Source of the DNA: Charina bottae
Taxonomy: Eukaryota; Chordata; Lepidosauria; Squamata; Charinaidae
Length of the DNA stretch: 64,000 bases
Assembly: GCA_023362775.1 (NCBI GenBank)
Contig: JALMGJ010000003.1
Location: 53,173,416 to 53,237,415 of the forward strand
Reading direction: 5' to 3'
Position numbers and translations under genes: made by a program. This document shows positions 31,101 through 42,200 of this stretch, in pieces. Within the stretch, counting starts at the first letter, position 1; each line of letters opens with the position of its first letter. The notes beneath the pieces were generated by a model. It worked only from the letters and a program-made list of their open reading frames with translations. It ran no database searches and had not been told where the DNA came from.

Positions 31101-34100
31101 AAAATAATAAAATATAAAATAAAATAAAATAAAATAAAATAAAATACAAATCATTTATTTATTAAACTTGACCACTGAAGTCTCAGCAGTTTACAACAGA
31201 ACATAAGGCCAAAATTAAAACTAAAGATACTAAAAATCTACACTTAAAACTGTTTAAAATGTGTCTTTATTTTTTAAAAACATATATAAACAACAGAGCC
31301 TGAATTTGGCAGTGAGTGCATTCTAAAGAAGTGGGACAGCTTTGGAGAAGGCTCAACCATGAGTCATTACAAGACTACTCTGGGGAAACGATTAAGCAAA
31401 CCTCCTTAACTGAGAGGATCAAATAGAGAGAGATATACTCTCACATATGCTGGACGCAACCATATGAGGCTATAAAGTTGACTACAAGTCCTTCGCTTTT
31501 TGCCTGGCAAACAAATTGGCAGCCAGTATCATAAGCATAATGGGATCTCTTTGACTAACCCATATGGCATACTGAAATTTCTGAACTAGATACAAAGGCA
31601 TTCCCATGTAGTGTGTGTTACATTTGTCAAGCTTGGAGGTTTCCAGAATTTTAAAGTTAACGGCTAGGAGAATGCACAGGAAAGGGGTCAGAAAAATTAG
31701 ATCCAGAAGTACTCCACACTGTGCTTATGCTTCTTTTGGAAGAGTGTCATTTTATTCAGTATAGGAAAATCTGTCTTGTCTACATTAAGTTTCAATTTAT
31801 TACTTCTCATCCACAGATAGATATTTTATTATGGTCCAACACCAGGTTAGCCCTCAATCAATCCATTACCTGCATTCAAATGAGCCATGCCAATAACTTC
31901 AAGATGTTACAAAGAAATCGATTTTTAAGTCATCAGCATACAGATAACATCCAGATTATCAGATGATGTACCTCAACAGTTAATATAAATATTGAAAACC
32001 ATCAGTGATTAATATTTTGAAAGCAACTGTTTCCAAGCAACGCTACCTCAAACCTTATCTGGGAAAGAACTGGAACAACTAAAGCAAATTGAGATAATGG
32101 GAAAAAAAACACTCCCCAGCATTTGAATAGTCTATAGCATAGATTTCCAAACGGTGTGTCGCAACACATTAGTGTGTCGTGACAAAACCCGGAAGTGCTG
32201 ATGGCACGTCGCCGCCGCTCCTGCAGCAGCACGGCGGTGTGTGTGGTGGTGGCAGCAGCGGCGCACCATCAGTGCTTCCGGGTTTTAGCGCGACAGACGA
32301 GGCCGCCGCCGCCACCGCTGCCACACACACCACCGCGCCGCCGCTGTTGGTGTGTCGCCAGCGGCGGGACTTTGGAAAGCACTGGTCTATAGAGTAACAA
32401 ATCACCAGGTCCTGATGCCATCCACCTCAAACATGAAACTTTAAATTGATGATCTCATAGCAAAAACAAGTAACTTGTCTCTCAAACAAGGCTTGGTTAA
32501 AGAGGACTGGAAAGTAGCCAATTTTTAAAAAGGAACCAGGGGAAATTATAGGTTGGCCACCTTAATGTTGTCCAGGTAAATTGGGAGAAATGGTAATTTA
32601 AAAAAATAACTAGGAAATACAGAATATAAATGTAATGATTAGACTGATCAACAAGCCTTGGTGAAGGAAAATCAGCACAGATTCTGCAAAGGTAAAACCT
32701 GCCTCTCCAAAAGACTTGAGAATGTCAACAGGCATATGTGTAGAGGAGACTAGAGATATAGAAAAATCTGTGCTGTCTATGTCTAGCCAAAAAAAAGATC
32801 TTAGGGTGGCAGTCTATAAAAAAGAGAAAATCCATTCTAATGTTCAACAGGAAAAGGACAGGAAATAAAACTGCCTATATTGTAATGCCCTTACACAAAT
32901 CTATGCTATATACTTACTGGAAATACTATATCCATTTCTGGTTGCCACATTTGAAAAATTTTACTTACTTTTTTTTGGATATTAATGTTAGGTTTGCAAG
33001 CACATACCTGCTCTCTAATCTTAATTTATACTTACAAGACAAATCTAATACTGAGAGATTTTCAAGGCCTCTTTTCATCACTCGAACCCGTGCTGTCATT
33101 TTGCGAAGTCCAGTATCGGATAAGCAGTTATCTTTCAGGAGGAGATGAGTTAGACTGAAGTAAAATGTACAAATTGCAATTTTTACAGAAATATCTGGAG
33201 TAATGTTTAATTGTTAAGATAATATTTTCTGAAAAATATCAGTTACTAAGTGTTTCAGGTTTCCTCTCCCATTTTAAGAGCAGTCTGAAGCCTTTATGTA
33301 GTCAGATTTAATAATTCTACATTAATAATTAATAATGGTCAGAAAGAAGAAAATTACCATCCAGAAAAGATGTTTAGCACCTTAAAGTTTACTTGTTCAA
33401 AAGGGTATATAATTAATAAACCTAATTAATTTACTAATCTAGCCCAATTTGATGTGTATGTCTTGAACTGCAAATTTGAACAAACATAAAAGAACCTAGA
33501 ATTAAACAAACAGTTATGACACTATTAATTTGGATTTATGATTTAATTATTTAAACAATGGTGTAAAAAGCATTCAAAAGAGATGCTCCACAACAGGTAT
33601 TAGCATGAAAGAAGTACCTTTCTTTCTTTGAAATGTGTAAGCAGTCACATCCTTTAAGACTCTCCTAACTGCTTCAAAAGGTTCTTGGTCCACATGCTGT
33701 ACACACATACTATATGTGTATGCCCAGACAAAACGTCCACCTGGACCACCAGTGAAGAAGCTGGTGAAAATGTCTGCAAAAGCAGCAATCAAAGCAGCCA
33801 TGCAATCAAAGTGCTTGTTTGATCTACAGGCTGGATTTAAATACTGCACTAAATCATGGTTTGGTTCATTTGGTATTTGGAATAACCTGTAATCTGCTGA
33901 ATTCCTACAACACCCCAAATCATAAATCAGACAGGCTTCATTATAGCTCAGCACGGTATGTGATCCATATCCTCTTACAATCTGAGATTAAACTGGGCTG
34001 GGAGATGAATGGGATATGGGATATATACTTCAACTCTACATGCACAAGAATGGATTAAGACGGAAAAAAACAGAAAAAAAATAAGTACTTCCTTCTACTA

Positions 34101-36885
34101 TTTTTCTGCCATGAAGCGTATCCTTGTGAAGAAAGAAAGCATTTATCTATAGCTACCCATATATAGAGCGCCAGGGTGATATAATGGCAGGGCCGCAACT
34201 AGGGGGGGCAAGCGGGGCATGTGCCCCGGATGCCGTTCTGGGGGATGCGCCAAAATGACGCCCGGGGGGCACCAATATGACAAAATAACCCATGGGGGAG
34301 GTGCGGAATCCATGTTTGCCCCGGGTGACACAGACACTAGTTCCATCCCTGTATAATGGGTAAGGTGTGGGATGTCACCAGCAAGACCCAGAGTCAAGTC
34401 TACCCTAAACCTCAGAAGCTCACTTTGGGCCAGTGGCTCTCTCTCAGCCCAACCTACTTCACAGGGTTGTTGCTTTGGGGAAAAACGGGGAGGAAGGAGG
34501 GCTACCTATGCCACTTTGAGTCCCTGAATGGAAGTTGGGATATAAAACTAACAAATAAATAAACAGTGGCATGTAGCATGTACTTTCAGTCAGCACATAC
34601 AACATCAATCATGAGAATAAGAATTTTGCAACAACAATGTAATCTGTAATAATTTATTCCATCTGTAAGATATGTAAGAGATAAATATATTTTAGGCTTG
34701 TTGTACTGAAAAGTGGGACTGATTTCAGTTACCATAGTTCTTTGAGCAATAAACAAAGCAAAGAGAATGTTGATTTCTCTCACAATCATCAAATTACTAC
34801 CTAGACAGTGTTTCCTTGGTGATGTGCTCTAGCAGCTCATGGTCATCCCCAAGTTTACAACAGGACAAATCCAAACACGTCAGACCACGGAAAGATTTAA
34901 TTTCTTCAAGTTTTTCAGAGATAATTAGAGAGCTGTAAAGAATAAAAACAAAATGTAAGCTCCTACAACTTAGAGCATTGTCTTCTATTGCTGAAAATTT
35001 AATGCTACTAATCAACCTTACAAACAAAGTATTGTAAGAAAAGTGTCTTGTTCTGGAAAGTAGTTTGGGTCTCATGTATTTTGAAAAAAGCAACCACAGA
35101 TTTTGTTGATGCCCAGGCCTAAGCTACTTCAAATTATGCTCTGTTCCATTTCAATACATTAGTGAAAAGAAGGCATACAGGAATGTCCTAGCAAGATCAT
35201 ACAGTACAATCGGAAAGGATCTCAGAGGTAATCTGGTCTAACCCCCTGCTTGTGCATGTCCTGCTACAGCAAAGATAAAGCTTATTGTCTAAAGCACAAC
35301 AATAAAACTAAATTCCTTTCATTTAAAATTTACAAAGCATCTCAACAAAAGGCAAATCCGATGCAGGTACAGCTCAGATCAAAATACAGCTATGTGCAAA
35401 GCTGCAAAGAGTAAGCCTTAATTTATTTTCTTTAGATTTTATTTTCAGGTAACTGCACTTAAGAAGGTTGCAAGGAGTATTAGTGTGTACATTTAAAATG
35501 TAATACTATGGAAAATAGGGGCGTGGTGGCTGAGCGGGTAAGACGCCAGGCTTGTCGATTGGAAGATTGCAAGTTCGGAGGTTTGAATCCCTAGCCCTGC
35601 GTGACGGAGTGAGCTCCCGCACTCGCCCCCGCTCTTGCCAACCTAGCAATTTGAAAGCATGCAAATGCAAGTAGATGAATAGGTACCACTTCGGTGGGTA
35701 GGTAACAGCGTTCCACGTGCGTCATGCCGGCCACATGACCGCAGAAGCGTCTTCGGACATCGCTGGCTCTTCGGCTAACAATCGGAGATGAGCACCGGCC
35801 CCTAGAGTCGGACACGACTGCACAAGTGTGCGGGGGGAACCTTTACCTACTATGGAAAATGCTTCCCCAACAGGGTATTTGGTGGGGAGGGGAGTACTTC
35901 CACCCCTATAATTCTCAATGAGCATGAAGTCTAACACATTTGTGGGGTATTAAGTTGAAGAAGGCTACCACAGATCTTCTGTAAACTTGTTTGTAAGGAT
36001 TAAAATTATTACAAATTTTCTCTTACAAAACTGCCAGAACAGCAAAATAAATTAAAAAACTTATACTCATAAGCCAAAAGATTAGATTAAAAATATCAAG
36101 ACATAAAGACTAAACCTCAGAATTAATTAGTCCTTCAACTGCAAATGAGGCGATAATGCTTCAGTTTCAAAAGTTATGTATCAGTTCAAAGAATCGCCCA
36201 GAGTCCCCCTGTGGGGAGATGGAGCGGTGAATACAAATCGAATTATAAATAAAATAAATAAATAAAAATAAAGAATAAAGATAGGCCATTCAAGCTATCC
36301 TGTTTGCATTGACTTGTTTAATTTCACAGAGAGCATTTCAATTTTACCCTTTCTTGAAAATCAATATATATGTTCCCTTAGCGTACAAACATTCTACTAT
36401 TAACAAACTGTTTGTGCTTACCCATTTCTCAAGCATAGTGTCTGTAGCACTAAGCATCCATAAGCATTAGTGAATGTCTGCAAAGCACAGAGCCCTGTTT
36501 CTGATTCTGTGAATTTCTGCCTAGCCTCTGCAGCATAGAAAAGTTTTTCTGCTATCTGTTCTGGAAAGCCATGCAGTGAATCAACATGATTAATATTGTC
36601 AGCAATATAACTCAGGACTAGGCTGAAGAGAGATTTAGCAGAATAACGAAGACTTCCCTCATTTGTGTAAGTAAAGATAAAGTGATCTGTTCTTCCATTG
36701 TCATTTTCCTTGTTGACACAAAGTTCAACAGAGAATTCTTTGGAGAACAATCTTGAAGGCCTTGAATTTGGAGTACAGTTGATTCCTCTTCCTGAAGCTT
36801 GATTTATTGTAAAGAGCTGACCATTCTCCAGAACATATATAGACCCGCTATCTGGAACATTTCCTGCACCAAGATAGCATGACAT
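27934..36885 (-). CDS. LRRC42: Leucine-rich repeat-containing protein 42
   Basis: Seven coding exons on the minus strand (36885-36422, 34932-34801, 33154-33036, 30568-30480, 29681-29568, 28637-28553, 28187-27934) join into 418 codons plus stop; the human protein is 428 residues as I recall. N-terminus MSCYLGAGNVPDSGSIYVLE, then the conserved block SLRYSAKSLFSLVL and GFPEQIAEKLFYAAEARQKF. The LRR core follows (LTCLDLSCCKLGD, LLLKDNCLSDTGLRKM, LSVLDLSYNPGITNKGVRYL, LNYLDLSGTGLR). The tail is basic and acidic, ending AEWDLLNSY, the conserved C-terminus. Its role is poorly defined; human LRRC42 has been linked to proliferation. The ATG was chosen by homology. The frame is open upstream to the exon's acceptor at 36900, so 5'UTR exon(s) lie further upstream. 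Confidence 0.95.
28553..28637 (-). CDS. LRRC42: LRRC42 coding exon 6
   Basis: 85 bp, acceptor TTTTTCAG, donor GTAAGT. Encodes VILQWKHAILEVVNPKENIK and SRLAAQHF. Confidence 0.9.
29221..29291 (-). pseudogene. LRRC42: Duplicated start of LRRC42 exon 5 in intron 5
   Basis: Repeats 29635-29707 with only a few differences: intron end (CTCTTTTATGCTAG), the AG acceptor and the first ~45 bases of exon 5, up to the ACTAG shared with the true exon. The donor half is absent. Located ~280 bp downstream of exon 5 in the direction of transcription, so it is an acceptor without a partner donor. Confidence 0.85.
29568..29681 (-). CDS. LRRC42: LRRC42 coding exon 5
   Basis: 114 bp, acceptor TTTGCTAG, donor GTACTT. 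Encodes GTKEVIDQIQTLIDLVHSEI and KEFDHSSCKTEGWAEQ. Its first part is duplicated at 29221-29291. Confidence 0.92.
29803..29913. mobile_element. Palindromic hAT-type MITE
   Basis: CACTGTTTTTCAACCTTG to GGTTGAGAAACACTG, with the CTTCAACTCCCAGAATTCC centre. The flanking octamers GCATAGTG / GCTTAGTA match at 6 of 8 positions, so this is an older copy. Confidence 0.75.
29941..30240 (-). repeat. L2/CR1-like LINE 3' region
   Basis: TTTATTTATTTATA start, then sequence parallel to 12500-12790 (GCCTGGAACAATAGCCAGGT, CACCACCTTAAGG). Confidence 0.5.
30480..30568 (-). CDS. LRRC42: LRRC42 coding exon 4
   Basis: 89 bp, acceptor TATATAG, donor GTAAAA. Encodes NPGITNKGVRYLRPFKKLNY and LDLSGTGLR. Confidence 0.92.
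31027..31145. repeat. (GAGTA)n and (AAAAT)n pentanucleotide repeats
   Basis: Nine AGAGT units, a few AATAGTAG-type variants, then AAAAT units. It adjoins a TTTATTTATTAAAC LINE tail that continues to about 31690 on the minus strand. Confidence 0.9.
32138..32384. mobile_element. Non-autonomous hAT-type element, ETS-motif-rich interior
   Basis: Left end CATAGATTTCCAAACGGTG (mutated), right end ACTTTGGAAAGCACTG, duplication GTCTATAG (32130-32137, 32385-32392). The interior is GC-rich, near-palindromic and has CCCGGAAGTG and GTGCTTCCGGG in opposite orientations. Confidence 0.85.
33036..33154 (-). CDS. LRRC42: LRRC42 coding exon 3
   Basis: 119 bp, acceptor CTTCAG, donor GTAAGT. Encodes LLLKDNCLSDTGLRKM to VLDLS. 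The junction gives Tyr where I recall Cys in human. Confidence 0.9.
34188..34351. mobile_element. Short hAT-type element
   Basis: Ends CAGGGCCGCAACTAG and CTAGTTCCATCCCTG, duplication TATAATGG (34180-34187, 34352-34359). Same family as 18388-18550, opposite orientation. It interrupts a retroelement 3' end that resumes at 34360-34565. Confidence 0.85.
34360..34565 (+). repeat. Retroelement 3' end
   Basis: Typical squamate repeat words (TCTCAGCCCAACCTACTTCA, CAGGGTTGTTG, GGGATATAAA) and an AAATAAATAAA tail. Confidence 0.5.
34801..34932 (-). CDS. LRRC42: LRRC42 coding exon 2
   Basis: 132 bp, acceptor TTTACAG, donor GTAGTA. Encodes LIISEKLEEIKSFRGLTCLD through ETLS. Confidence 0.93.
35517..35847 (+). 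mobile_element. tRNA-derived SINE
   Basis: 13-bp duplication TACTATGGAAAAT (35504-35516, 35848-35860). The head resembles tRNA-Leu: A box GTGGCTGAGCGGGTAAGAC and B box GGTTTGAATCC. The body and 3' part match the opposite-orientation copy at 51607-51942. Confidence 0.85.
36190..36265 (+). repeat. LINE 3' terminus
   Basis: CGCCCAGAGTCCCCC / GGGGAGATGGAGCGGTGA hairpin plus AAATAAATAAATA tail. Confidence 0.6.
36422..36885 (-). CDS. LRRC42: LRRC42 coding exon 1
   Basis: 464 coding bases in an exon that begins at 36900 after TTCCAG; donor GTAAGC. Holds the start codon (36885-36883) and the N-terminal conserved domain. Confidence 0.93.
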
Positions 36886-37137
36886 TCCTCTTTCAGATTT
36901 CTGGAAGGCAAGGACAAAATGAACAAGGTAAAGTATTAAATTAAGGAAGTGGAATAAATTTTGGAAAACTTCTTCCACAAGTCAAAGATTGAGTTTACAT
37001 TTTCAGTTTTTAAAATGGGCAATTCTAATAGTTGAAAATGAGTCAGAATGACCGTCCATTGAAGATTTAAAAAAAATCAAACGTTGCTGGTATTATATAT
37101 ATTATATTAATTATATTATATTAATTATATATTAATA

Positions 37138-37138
37138 A

Positions 37139-37210
<72 letters not shown>

Positions 37211-37240
37211 ATATAATAGTGTGTGTGTGTGTATATACCA
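37138..37240. repeat. (GT)n(TATG)n(TA)n microsatellite
   Basis: Compound simple repeat with a second GT run at 37221-37232. Confidence 0.9.
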
Positions 37241-37254
37241 GGTTATCTGAGGGA

Positions 37255-37740
37255 CCGCGTCATCCCCATTACATCATCCCGTCCCACCCGTTCTTGCAGA
37301 GAGGGCATGCTGCGGACCCCTTCTATGAAAGAGTTCCACCTAGCGGGGTCCCAGAGGCGAGCCTTCTCTGCAGCAGCACCTGCCCTATGGAACAGCCTCC
37401 CACCAGGGATAAGACAGGCCCCCTCGCTCCTAGATTTCAGAAAAAAATTAAAAATCTGGCTCTGTGATCTCGCCTGGGGCAAAAAGGAAAGCAATCAAGC
37501 TTGGGGATGGCTGATCCCCTAGTACCACCTTAAATATCTAAAATATTTTAAATATATTCAAAGTCACTTTAGAACCACCTGCCTCTTGGATTTTATTGTA
37601 TTTTTATTGTATTGTATTTTTATTACTGTTTTTATTGTATTTTGATGATATTATGCTGTGAACCGCCCAGAGTCCCTCCTTGAGGGGGAGATGGGCGGTT
37701 ATAGAAATTCAACAAACAAACAAACAAACAAACAAATAAT
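37255..37740 (+). mobile_element. CR1/L2-like LINE 3' end with ORF2 C-terminus
   Basis: Encodes MLRTPSMKEFHLAGSQRRAF and SAAAPALWNSLPPGIRQAP, then the same 3'UTR hairpin as 26450-26860. The tail is (AAAC)n. Confidence 0.8.
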
Positions 37741-38344
37741 ATGCACTTTTAAAACCTTGCTTTTTTCACTCATACTTATTATTTTTAATATATAAATATT
37801 TTAATATTAAACACCTAAGCTGAAGGAGCTTCCCAAAACTGTAGAGGTGATTGTATGACCTTATGACCTTGCAGGAGAGGGAAAAAAATCAACTCTCCTG
37901 ACTTGAAAATCCATAAGCAAGCTGGCTGAGGAATTCTGGGAGTTGAAGTCCGTACATCTTTAAAGTTGCCAAGGTTGAGAAACTCTGGTCTAAAGGACAG
38001 GCTTAATCCAACCCATGGAGCTAAAAAAAATGAATATACCTACTGTCCGGAAGAACTTCTGAAGATGCCTATAGCGTATTTGTGTGTCTGCGAAGGAGCA
38101 GTCGGCTTCATTTACTCCCCGTGTTTTAGTTAACTAGCAAACCCTTCCTCTCATCTTACATGCAACACAGTCAAGTTTTGTTTCGATTTCAGCAGGGGAG
38201 CATTCAAAATGACCAGCAGCCTCCCCAAATCCACCCTGAGGTGATCAATTGGGAAATCAATTCCTCTCCATTGCCTCCGTACGAGGTTTGGTGCCTTCCG
38301 CGAAACCACCCCAGAAAATGCAAAAATGTAAATGAAGAATTCAC

Positions 38345-39196
38345 CTGCACCCCATGCAGACCGCGAGACTGGCAGTTGAAGACGGTAATGCGCATGCGTG
38401 CCTGGGCGGAGGCCCTAGAGATAAAAAGTTAGACCAGCTTTCTCGAGAGAGATTCTATGTGAGCTCCTGTAATTTCTCAACCCGCACAGCTAAAGGGCTA
38501 TGAGAGTCCAACGCATCGAAGGGCACCACGTTGATTTACCTTTTTCTGATTAACCCATCCAGTGATTTCACTGGCTGATTTCATACAATGCCCTGAGCCA
38601 CAAATTATCTAACCAGATTTTAGGACAGAACAGTATCTAGTAAGAATCCATCCATAGCTGCGAATGCTGTATCTTGGTCTGAATAACTTATACCAGTGTT
38701 TTTCAAACTTGGCAACTTTAAGATGTGTGGACCAACTCCCAGAATTCCCCAGCCATCCAGAATGCTATTTGGCTTTCCTAGAAAAAGAAAACTCACTGAA
38801 ATCAAGAGATCTTATAGATCTATGGAATACTACAGTAACTCAAGTATGCATGAAAATGAATAAAAGATCGAGATAAATTAGACATAAAGTCGCTTTTGCT
38901 GAAAATGTTGTTTTAGGTGGCGGGGTGAGAGGTAAAGGAGAGGAGAGCCTTTGCTCCTACTTTTTCCAATGTAGGAGAAGGCATCTGCCACAGACTGCTG
39001 ATCTCTTCGTTGCAAAGAGGGAACAACGGCGTTAAAACTTAACCGGAAGTCCTCCTGGAAAGAGGGAGCCATAGCCTGATGGTGACGCCACTTCCCGGCT
39101 TTCAGGTTCGGTGCTGCTAGGCAACTGAGCCCCTCGCCAGGTGGGAGGGAGAAGAAGGGAAGCCTTGCGGCGACAGTTTGCGAAGCTTGAGCAGCA
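38345..39196. promoter_or_regulatory. Divergent LRRC42 / HSPB11 promoter region
   Basis: The two genes are transcribed away from this interval. It holds an NRF1-like palindrome TGCGCATGCGTG at 38389-38400 and an ETS site ACCGGAAGT near 39041-39049. A possible LRRC42 5'UTR splice donor (CAG|GTGAAT on the minus strand) lies at 38345/38344. Start sites are inferred. A half hAT MITE (38692-38757) sits inside, so one shared promoter or two separate ones are both possible. Confidence 0.5.
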
Positions 39197-39294
39197 ATGA
39201 AGTTTACAGACTACTGCCTCAGCTCGGAGGGAGCTGGTGTTATTTTAGCAACATCCAGTGATGAAATATACCCTCCGGAAAACATCATTGACGG
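39197..39294 (+). CDS. HSPB11: HSPB11 exon 1
   Basis: ATG to GACGG, donor GTGAGC. Start chosen by homology and because it is the first ATG after the GC-richer promoter. Confidence 0.95.
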
Positions 39295-42200
39295 GTGAGC
39301 CTTGAGTCTTCGGGGTTGTTTTGAGTATTGAAAGGATTGACTGATTTCTTAGGACAGTGTTTCTCCACCTTGGCAACTTTAAGATGAGTGGACTTACACT
39401 CCCGGAATTCCCTAGTCAGCATGGCTGGCTGAGGAATTCTGGGAGTTGAAGTCCACACATTTTAAAGTTGCCAAGGTGGAGAAACACTGCTTTAGATTAT
39501 GGATTTTAAAGTCATCTTAAAGTTGCCAAGGTTGAAAAACACTGTCTTAGGAAGTAAATCTCCACGTGGTTTCAGAAACGGCTGAGACTCAAGCATGGTG
39601 AAAGAATTCAAGATTTTAGAAATCTGTTTGTTTGCTGTATTATTAGGCTAGGCTGACCATATTTCCTTGAGACAAAAACGGGACATTGGGATGGCAAAAC
39701 GGGATGGGGTCTTATGTAATATTCCGTATTTATGAAAAAGACGGGTCCCCGCCCCCCGGTCCGCGCGATTGGCTCCCGCCTGCAAACCCCACCCTCTGGT
39801 CCGCGCGATTGGCTCCTGCCTGCAAACCCCGCCCCAGTCCGCATGATTGGCTCCCGCCTACAAACCCCGCTCTCCTTTGCCGCATGCTGATGGGAGGGCT
39901 TCCTCTTCCGGGCTGCCTCTAAGCTCTGGCTCGGATCCTCCTTCCGCTCCATGCCCGCCGGGTTTAAAAAAAAGGACAAAATTGAGATTTTTATCAAACG
40001 ACAGGAGGGTTGAAAAATGCTAAAAAAACGGGACTGTCCCGTTCAAAATGGGATGTATGGTCAGCCTATGTATTATATTTATAAGCTGCCTTTTCCCCAG
40101 AGAGTTCAAGGGAAAATATATTTTTCTGTTTCTCATGTTATCCTCACAGCAGCCTTTTGAGGTAGGCTGGGCTAAGAAATATGGGTAGGATCACACATTA
40201 TGCTAAGCCATGGATTGTTTAACTATGTTGAAACCGCATTTGGCCAGTTTCACACAGTATGATTTATAATTGCATTTTATTCTCGCCTAATAGGCGATCT
40301 GAAACTTTTTGGACGACAACTGGGATGTTTCCTCAGGAATTTATTATTTCCTTTCATAAATGTGTGACCATTAGCAAACTCACAATTCAATGTTATTTAG
40401 GTAAGTTATAATATTTATGTTGGTTTATGTTTTCAAATTATGTGTAATTACTGCAATTGTATATACTATTTTTAATTTAATATTCCATAATATAGTTGTA
40501 TACTTCATATAGTGAAAAAATAGTCATGCATTTATAGAACTACTTGGGAATACTGTATAGACATTTCCACTTTAGCTGAATTCAGCCATGGCTCATAATA
40601 TTTTGTACATACTATATTCATAAGGAAGTATTGGTAATTATTAATATGAGTTGTGGAGGCAATTCTTATTATAATATTTTATAATTATTTGTGGGTATGC
40701 TTGCTTGTGTTTTTTCCCTAAGTAATTTATTTTTTCCTACATCTGCAACTAAACAGATCTTTGAATGTAGAACGAGAAATTAAAACTCTTCCATACTTGT
40801 GTCTTAGGATGGATTCCTTCAGTTTCTGGTTAATGTGAATCCATCCTGAAATAGGGACTTTGCAGCCAGAATAATCCATCAAACTTTTGGTGACAGAAAC
40901 ATGCCAATAAAGTTATCATTAAATCAACTTATTGGAGATAGGTTTCTTTGCTTGAACAAGGTCATACTAAAATCTTCCGTTCTGTGAACTCAACAAGCTT
41001 CTTGGAAAGAGGGAAGAAGAAATTATCTGTGTTTAAGCTCTGGTATTTAGAAATGAGATCCACCATGAAAAAGGCTGTGTGCCTGCTACTGCATTCATAC
41101 AACCTCTTTTAAGCCCAAGTACACTCTATTCAACAGATTATGGGTTTTGTCAGTGCTTTTAATACTGATCAGTCATTAGAAGGAAACACTAATTTGTGGT
41201 GTTCATGGTTCTGTAGACCTAAGCAGTTATGTGGAAGATAGGAAATGTGTGTGATTTTCTTTTGTGTGTGTGATCCCTAGAACCCCTTTGATTGCATGTT
41301 GCTGAAAACTCGCCTAGTTTCCCAATGATTTAGACAAAAATGCCTAAAACTGCTGTATGCCCTAAGATAGGATGAACACAGTTAAAGAAAGCCAAAGCCT
41401 TCCTCAAACCCAGTTTATCATGGTCCCAAATGTTTTATAGCATTGTCCTGCCCATTATATATCTCAATCCTCCATCCCCATTTTTTGTACATAGAGGGGA
41501 ACATATTGATCACAGATCACAGATGATTCTCACATTTGACATAGCCTAATTTTCTACTGTATTGTAATTTAACAGTTCTGTATCTGATAATTTCCTTTTG
41601 TGAATTGTAAAAATGAAATTAGTCTTACAAGTGCACTTGTGATAAAGCTAAGAATTATTTTATTAACAATTTTGAAATATTGAGGTGGAACTAGTTTTCT
41701 TAGAATGCAACCAATATGATTTTTTTAAAATATTGTCTTTAGTGCAGAGATTGCGCATTGAAAAAAGTGTATCTAAAGATCCAGTTGATTTTGAACAATG
41801 CATTGAAAAAGGTAATTATGTTTAATATAGTTATAATTCAGTGGATGATCATAATTTAATACTCAATTCAGTCAAGTCTGAGCGCTATGGTTATTGAAAG
41901 GAAATTATGTTGAACTCAATTTTTGTATAAGATTGGACCAATAGTATAGAATTAAAAGTTCAGAGCAGATTTTGTAATATTTTTAGATTTCAATGTTAGC
42001 TTTGTAATCCACAGAATCAAAGGCTATTTCCATATTTTTACAAGTTGACTTGTCACACTTAGCAAACAGCAGTTGATTCTTTGTTATGCATTATCCCATT
42101 ATAAATTCCAGGTATGCTCTGAATTAAAGCTAACCATTTCTTTGATATGTGACCATAGGAAAAAGTCAGTGCCCCCAATTCTTCCCTACCTTGTTGGGGA

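Noticed and set aside
32400..32830. Gene-like fragments after the hAT element at 32138
   Set aside because: Resembles decayed retroelement coding (KTCLSKRLENVNRH), but no family could be assigned and frames are broken.
35190..35262. Repeat word GGATCTCAGAGGTAATCTGG
   Set aside because: Looks like a common amniote repeat, but too short to define borders or family.
35517..35600. Possible tRNA-Leu gene
   Set aside because: A and B boxes are present, but the cloverleaf is degraded, and the sequence continues as a SINE with a target-site duplication.
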